This document shows positions 6,749-10,717 of a stretch of DNA of 10,717 nucleotides, piece by piece. The position numbers and the translations under genes were made by a program. How positions within the stretch are numbered: position 1 is the stretch's first letter; each line of letters opens with the position of its first letter. The DNA is from G020354785 sp964461435 (GTDB lineage: Bacteria; Bacteroidota; Bacteroidia; Bacteroidales; UBA10428), in NCBI GenBank assembly GCA_964461435.1, contig CAYWUI010000062.1, positions 1-10,717 on the forward strand, given 5' to 3'. The notes beneath the pieces are model-generated. The model was not told where the DNA came from. It did no database searches and was given only the letters and a program-made list of their open reading frames with translations.

Positions 6749-7380
6749 TTATAATATTATTCTTATAATAGCATAGCTGAAAATAAAAATTACAACTTTC
6801 AAAATAAATCCGAATTCCGTTACAGCATGTAGTTTTAATTCTCTTTCGCATGGTTAAAATTTTATAATCAACATAAGGTTCATGCTTTCTTTTTGAATTA
6901 GATTTTCTTTGAACAAGCAATTCAATATTTTCAGCATCTTTTAACATATCCTCAATTGTATAGTTTGTATAAGCACTGTCAGCATATATTCTACTTCCTG
7001 CGGCAACCAGAAGAGGCATTTGTTTCAAAGCATTTGAATCATGACACTTACCCGGCAAGAATGTGTATTCAACAGGGATTCCATCAGCAGTAAATAGAAT
7101 ATGCACATTGTATCCATAGAAATATCTTCGCATGGCAACTTTTTTACTTCTATATACTTCTCCTTGGATAAGCTTTGAATTAGAAATTCGAATATTATCA
7201 CAAGTATGTATAGGAAAACTATCAATGCTTTTTCATGATGACCGGAAAAATAAATAGCTGAAACCAATACTGCTGTAACAATCTCTGAATCAGACATGTT
7301 TCTATTTTCCGGTTCTTAGTGCCCAAGATTTATTAATAAATCATCAATAAATACGTAAATTGCAGTAGTTTTTCTATCAT
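6749..7380 (-). pseudogene. IS982-family transposase, multiply broken
   Basis: The ATG is at 7380-7378 on the - strand. One base seems lost in the A-run just after it, because the next frame gives TTAIYVFIDDLLINLGH, then a TAA (7318-7316) where Lys is expected, then EPENRNMSDSEIVTAVLVSA and FSGHHEKA. A deletion near 7235 and a frame change lead straight to SIDSFPIHTCDNIRIS, holding the first catalytic Asp. The line continues through RRYFYGYNVHILFTADGIPV and IYADSAYTNYTIEDML (second Asp). Near 6840 a further deletion joins RKRI to KLHAVTEFGFILKV, removing the segment that should carry the catalytic Glu. The reading ends at TAA 6751-6749. The order and motifs fit IS982, and it is certainly inactive. 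Confidence 0.85.
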
Positions 7381-7430
7381 AATCCTTCAGATTTTATTGG
7401 TTTGGTGACCTAAATCTGAAGGATTTTTTT
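7381..7430 (+). terminator. 14-bp perfect hairpin; + strand terminator, sequesters transposase RBS
   Basis: AATCCTTCAGATTT (7381-7394) and AAATCTGAAGGATT (7412-7425) are perfect inverted repeats around a 17-base loop. The run TTTTTTT (7424-7430) follows on the + strand, giving a good intrinsic terminator in that direction. On the - strand the hairpin ends directly at the transposase ATG, and its AAGGA ribosome-binding sequence lies within the stem. Transcripts entering from outside would therefore mask the start, a known protective device in other insertion sequences. That function is inferred. Confidence 0.6.
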
Positions 7431-7657
7431 AATTTTATCAATATTTTAAATCATTTAAGCTCCTAATTGTTAATAATTTACATATACTTATTAATGTTGA
7501 CTGATATTCAAATTAAAAACTTCATGTCCAATGTTAATATCATTCATAAAATTGTTAAGACCATTTGATTTTTAGAATTACAAACCTTTATTTTATATTT
7601 AATTAGATAGCAACTTGAGTTACTTAATAAAAAGCGAACGCTTCTGAACCTTGATAA

Positions 7658-7819
7658 TAAGCCTTAAAGCTTCAATATCTATATGAAAAAGTTCACTGAA
7701 TAAAGATTCCTGGGGTCTTAATCGTTTGCTAAGCCAAAAGCTTTGTTAGCGCATAGTTCCCTCCAGGAATCTTCAATGTTAAGCAGAAAATATTTATATT
7801 GCTAATCTAAAGGTTGGCA
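7658..7819. repeat. attC-like long imperfect inverted repeat 3
   Basis: The inner stem is perfect over 11 bases: AAGATTCCTGG (7703-7713) with CCAGGAATCTT (7763-7773). Outward, AGCCTTAAAGCTTCAATAT on the left is similar to the reverse complement of the right arm ending ATATTGCTAATCTAAAGGTT. The right arm closes with GTTGGCA (7813-7819), the same core that ends the elements at 955 and 10627. The apical part contains a second hairpin, GCTAA (7728-7732) with TTAGC (7746-7750). A separate short AAGCG/CGCTT repeat lies just before (7632-7643). The outer arms pair loosely, so the full extent is uncertain. With the IS982 end, this accounts for the geneless stretch 7381-7846. Confidence 0.45.
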
Positions 7820-7846
7820 GAAAGTGTTAAACTCACGAGAAACAAT

Positions 7847-8455
7847 ATGCAAGAATTAGTCGATAGAATTTCGACAGTTGAAAATGGATATAAGCCGATT
7901 GAATTTGAAGCATTGAATATCTTCAATTCTAACTCAATTGAGGATTCTAAAGCAATAGCAACAGGATTAATGGAAAGTGAGATTTATCAGGTCCGTTCTC
8001 TTGCTGTATTCTTATTAGGATATATTGTATCAAAAGATTTGTCAATATTACAGATTCTCAGGACAAAGATCTGTATGGACAAGAGCTGGCAGGTCCAGGA
8101 GATTTTGGCAAAATCATTTGACCAATTTTGTAAAGATAACGGGTATGAAAACTCTTTACCAATAATTAGAGACTGGCTAAATGACACAAATCCCAATGTC
8201 TGCAGAGCGGTTACAGAGGGATTGCGTATATGGACAAGTCGTCCGTTTTTCAAGACAAATCCGGAAATTGCCATCAGCTTGATAAGTCAGCACAAAGCAA
8301 GCGATAGTGAATATTTAAGGAAATCCGTAGCCAATTCACTTAGAGATATATCCAGGAAAAATAAAGACCTGGTTGATAAAGAAATTTCAACATGGGATTT
8401 AATGGATAAGAGGATAAATTTTACATATAAACTGGTAATGAAAAATAGGAAATAA
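7847..8455 (+). CDS. AlkC/AlkD-like HEAT-repeat protein (putative DNA alkylation repair)
   Basis: Encodes 202 residues from ATG 7847. It is all-helical and built of HEAT-like repeats, for example SWQVQEILAKSFDQFC (80-95), then NPNVCRAVTEGLRIWTSRPF (115-134), and SEYLRKSVANSLRDISRK (154-171). The spacing of R.V.EGLR...SRP and Y.RKSVAN.LRDISRK matches the DNA alkylation repair glycosylases (PF08713 and relatives) that remove N3- and N7-alkylpurines. I cannot confirm the catalytic residues, so it may be a family member with another role. A TTG at 7814 would add 11 residues, but it lies inside the GTTGGCA core of the preceding repeat, so the ATG is preferred. No neighbour has a repair role; it appears to stand as its own cassette. 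Confidence 0.7.
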   Translation: MQELVDRISTVENGYKPIEFEALNIFNSNSIEDSKAIATGLMESEIYQVRSLAVFLLGYIVSKDLSILQILRTKICMDKSWQVQEILAKSFDQFCKDNGYENSLPIIRDWLNDTNPNVCRAVTEGLRIWTSRPFFKTNPEIAISLISQHKASDSEYLRKSVANSLRDISRKNKDLVDKEISTWDLMDKRINFTYKLVMKNRK

Positions 8456-8530
8456 ACACCGGCTTCCGAATAGGCAGGCGGCACATAGGCCCCCGACTCC
8501 TGTTATATGCTAACTATTGGGAACAGGGCA
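8456..8530. other. GC-richer intergenic element with GTTATATGC core, possible attC-like site
   Basis: This stretch after the AlkD-like gene is clearly richer in G and C than its surroundings. It contains two copies of ATAGGC (8470 and 8485 regions) and a six-base inverted repeat CCTGTT (8499-8504) with AACAGG (8522-8527). GTTATAT (8502-8508) is one mismatch from GTTRRRY. Unlike the other elements, I cannot pair long arms convincingly. It sits where a cassette boundary would be expected, between two unrelated genes. Confidence 0.25.
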
Positions 8531-8547
8531 TAAAACGATAAAAAAAT

Positions 8548-10565
8548 ATGGGAAAGACTTTCTTATTATTTATTCTGCTTTTTTTGTTAAAACCTGGTTT
8601 TTCACAGGATTTTAAAGTTGACTACCTGCACGGACGGAACGATGTTTATAGTATTTCTATTATTGATGATAATGTCTGGATTGGGGGCTATCTTGGCCTG
8701 ACAAGAATAAACAGGTTGGATTATGGAGATAAAGAGCTTATTATTGATCCCTTTATCGATTACAGTCATGACTATTGTTTTGGCATTTTTACTGAAAAAG
8801 ATAATAATGGAAACTTATTTGTTCACGATTGCAACAACTTGTATAAATATGAATCAGGGTTTCTTGAGTTAATTGACAGCGGTTTATATATTAATGACTT
8901 TTTTGTTGATGAGAATAATTGTAAATGGATTTTAAATAGTGAAAATATTATTAAGATAGACAGTAAAGAAAAAAAGTATCTGTATAATTCAGACAATTCA
9001 TCACTGCCAAATTATTATTGCAGTTGCATTACGGCTAAAAACGATGAGCTTTGGCTGGGCTCATTTGATGACGGGTTGGTTATGTTTAACGGAAGCACCA
9101 GCCAAACCTATAATAGCAGTAATTCAATGCTTCCTCATGACATTATTACTGCAATTGCCGTTGACAGGAATGATAATATCTGGCTGGCATATCATAAAAA
9201 TGGTGTTTATCCTTATTATGATGAAGATTATACTCTTGTTAAAATATCAGGAACTAACTGGACAATTTATAATAAGAATAATTCGGGACTGCCATCAACA
9301 GTTATTAATGACATTATCCCTATCGGCGATAATGTTTTTCTATGTACTACTGGCCATCTTATTAAATTTGACGGATCGACATGGGTGATATATAATCAGG
9401 CCCGGAACCAATTTTTGTCTGACAATATTAAAACAGTCGCTTTTGAAGGGAATAATATATGGGTTGGAACTGATCATGGGATTTCTGTGATGTCAGCTGA
9501 CTCCACTGTTAATATTAAATTGGCAAATACTACTTTTTCAGGTGCTTATCAAGGCCCTATAATAAAAGACTTTACAGGGAATATTTGGGTCGGAACGTCA
9601 GGGTCCGATGATAATCTAAATGTCTGTAGGGGAGGAACATGGGAAACAATAATTCACCTGTCCCGTCTTTTCCAATGTATGTTATTGTTGACAAAAACAA
9701 TAACAAGTGGATTACAGATGATCTTAAATTGCTTAAATTTAATGATACTTCATGGACCGTATTTGATACACAGGATTTTCAGTACCTTACTTATTCCAGG
9801 TCCATAGCGTCTGATCATAAAGGGAATATATGGATTGGGGTGCATCAAAGTGGCATGGTCAAGTTTGACGGGGTAAACCGGACCCATTACGATGATTCCT
9901 TTTTTGGCAATTCATATTCGGAAGTGAACAAAATTATTATCGACACATCTGACAATATTTGGATTGACTATTCTCATGGAACAATTGAACCAAAACTATG
10001 CAAATTTGATGGTAATTCGCTAACATGGTATGATGAAAACATTAATTTGCCTGAAAAAGGGAAAGGGCTGCTTGCGATAGAGGAAAATGGTGATTTATGG
10101 TATGGGTATGGATCAACGACAGGTTATGACGAAGGTCTTGCTAAATATAATTGGAGTGAATGGAAATATTATAATTCAAGCAATACAAGACTTCTTAATA
10201 GTGATGCCTGAGATTTTTTTATTGATAATAATGATAATAAATGGTTATCATTAGATTGTTATGTAGCACGATTCAATGAGGATAGCCTGTATAAAAAGGA
10301 TTTCAGCCCCGTGGACTTCAAAGACAAGATGTATATATTATATCCAAATCCATGCAATAATATTATTCATATAAAAGCTTCAGGTTCATTTAATGAAAAA
10401 ATAAGTTTGAAGGTATTTGATCTGAATGGAAGACTGATGATGTACAATCACAACGAGAAAACAGCTGATTTTAAGCTGGATTTAACTAATTATCAACGTG
10501 GTATTTATTTGTTTCAAATCATTGGAGAAGATTTTATTGAAATGCCTAAAGTATTAAAATTATAG
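8548..10565 (+). pseudogene. Secreted beta-propeller protein with T9SS sorting tail, broken
   Basis: About 671 codons if repaired. Residues 1-20 are a signal peptide ending FSQ before DFKV. Repeats such as NVWIGGYLGLTRI, DELWLGSFDDGLVMF, NIWVGTDHGISVM and GNIWIGVHQSGMVKF, about 40-60 residues apart, are the Reg_prop type of two-component-regulator propellers. The last 80 residues begin MYILYPNPCNNIIHI and end PKVLKL, a type A C-terminal sorting domain of the type IX secretion system. The frame is lost at 9643-9646 (GGGAAAC), where adding one A restores WENNNSPVPSFP. The original frame stops at 9805-9807. A TGA at 10209-10211 then interrupts NSDA-stop-DFFIDNNDNKW, where Trp would fit. Product without the sorting tail would not be anchored by T9SS. 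Role unknown; sequencing error is possible for the indel. Confidence 0.8.
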
Positions 10566-10570
10566 AAGTA

Positions 10571-10634
10571 AACTAACTATAACATATATCCGATCCAGAT
10601 ACGCCTGGACTGGACATATGCCTTCCGTTGGCAA
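10571..10634. repeat. attC-like compact inverted repeat 4
   Basis: The left arm (10572-10598) starts ACTAACTATAACATATATCC and ends GATCCAG. The loop is six bases (ATACGC). The right arm (10605-10632) starts CTGGACTGGACATATG and ends CCTTCCGTTGGC. The arms pair with a handful of mismatches, including CTAAC opposite GTTGG at the base. It begins six bases after the TAG stop of the propeller gene and ends in CCGTTGGCAACAA, the same ending as the repeat at 952-964. About 64 bases long, it is close to the size of short integron attC sites. No T-run follows, so it is not a standard terminator. Confidence 0.6.
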
Positions 10635-10693
10635 CAATAGCCAAAAATACACTCTGAATTCAATAACAAAATAAATATTATTAAATTTGTAAT

Positions 10694-10717
10694 ATGAAAG
10701 ATACAAATTACATATTG
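10694..10717 (+). CDS. Start of a further gene (partial)
   Basis: ATG at 10694 opens a frame reading MKDTNYIL to the window end. It lies 61 bases after the GTTGGCA core, much as the gene at 1028 lies 67 bases after the core at 955. The run TAAATTTG (10682-10689) matches the Bacteroidota -7 box TAnnTTTG, but it is too near the ATG to serve a normal leader. Eight codons give no clue to function. Confidence 0.35.

Larger units (their letters stand above)
6733..7622 (-). mobile_element. IS982-family element, decayed
   Basis: The ends are a 16-base perfect inverted repeat: TAACTCAAGTTGCTAT at 6733-6748 and ATAGCAACTTGAGTTA at 7607-7622. The outermost one or two bases may be host sequence. The transposase remnant lies on the - strand and its stop directly abuts the left repeat. 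About 890 bases remain, against roughly 1 kb for intact members, which fits two internal deletions. The 180 bases between the hairpin (to 7425) and the right repeat are very AT-rich, and I see no gene there; they probably carry the transposase promoter. No clear target duplication is visible. Confidence 0.75.

Noticed and set aside
1557..7622. Composite transposon carrying the kinase-transporter genes
   Set aside because: The flanking elements are from different families (IS1182 and IS982), have different terminal repeats, and both are decayed.
6720..7632. Target-site duplication around the IS982-family element
   Set aside because: TTAAT occurs near both ends but at different offsets from the terminal repeats in AT-rich sequence, so it is not a credible duplication.
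9044..9388. 114-residue frame overlapping the propeller gene
   Set aside because: It lies inside the well-supported propeller coding frame in a shifted phase and has no recognisable features.
9641..9647. GGGAAAC as a programmed -1 frameshift site in the propeller gene
   Set aside because: The upstream frame reads TGG GAA ACA, so the heptamer is not in the phase needed for classical tandem slippage. A one-base loss in the A-run is simpler, and the later TGA shows the gene is broken anyway.
10209..10211. TGA read as tryptophan (recoded genetic code)
   Set aside because: The kinase gene and the ABC ATPase gene end naturally at TGA in this window with family-typical lengths, so TGA is a normal stop here.

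Overview
The window looks like Bacteroidota (Bacteroidetes) chromosome. It is AT-rich, with few strong Shine-Dalgarno sites. It carries a secreted beta-propeller protein ending in a type IX secretion sorting tail, and a DUF6364/PIN toxin-antitoxin pair of the kind common in that phylum. All intact genes are on the + strand; only one decayed transposase runs on the - strand. I recognise no rRNA, tRNA or CRISPR array.

Layout: (1) 1-60, the right end of an inverted-repeat element that begins outside the window. (2) 159-834, a two-gene toxin-antitoxin module behind a promoter region with repeated ACACGTATA-type boxes. (3) 830-962, a long imperfect inverted repeat ending in CCGTTGGCAAC. (4) 1028-1417, an orphan acidic protein that resembles Imm10-type immunity proteins. 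(5) 1427-1552, a second inverted repeat, interrupted at its right side by an internally deleted IS1182-family element (1557-2767). (6) 3009-6727, an intact four-gene block: LytS-like sensor kinase, LytTR response regulator, ABC ATPase with an E-loop, and ABC-2 permease. This is the usual set-up for sensing and resisting bacitracin- or lantibiotic-like compounds. (7) 6733-7622, a badly decayed IS982-family element on the - strand. (8) 7658-7819, another inverted-repeat element ending in GTTGGCA. (9) 7847-8455, an AlkC/AlkD-like HEAT-repeat protein. (10) 8548-10565, a broken secreted propeller protein with a T9SS tail. (11) 10571-10634, a compact inverted repeat ending in CCGTTGGCAACAA. (12) the start of a further gene at 10694.

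The most unusual signal is the set of imperfect inverted repeats. They sit directly after genes and end in a shared GTTGGCA-like core, with a new unrelated gene starting tens of bases later. This resembles an integron cassette array: attC-like folded sites, same gene orientation, and accessory cargo such as toxin-antitoxin, immunity-like and repair-like genes. No integrase is in the window and the cores only partly fit the classical attC consensus, so the assignment is an inference. The two insertion sequences belong to different families, so they do not form a composite transposon around the kinase-transporter block. Three separate broken genes each contain an apparent one-base loss in a short homopolymer. 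This could be real decay or sequencing error.
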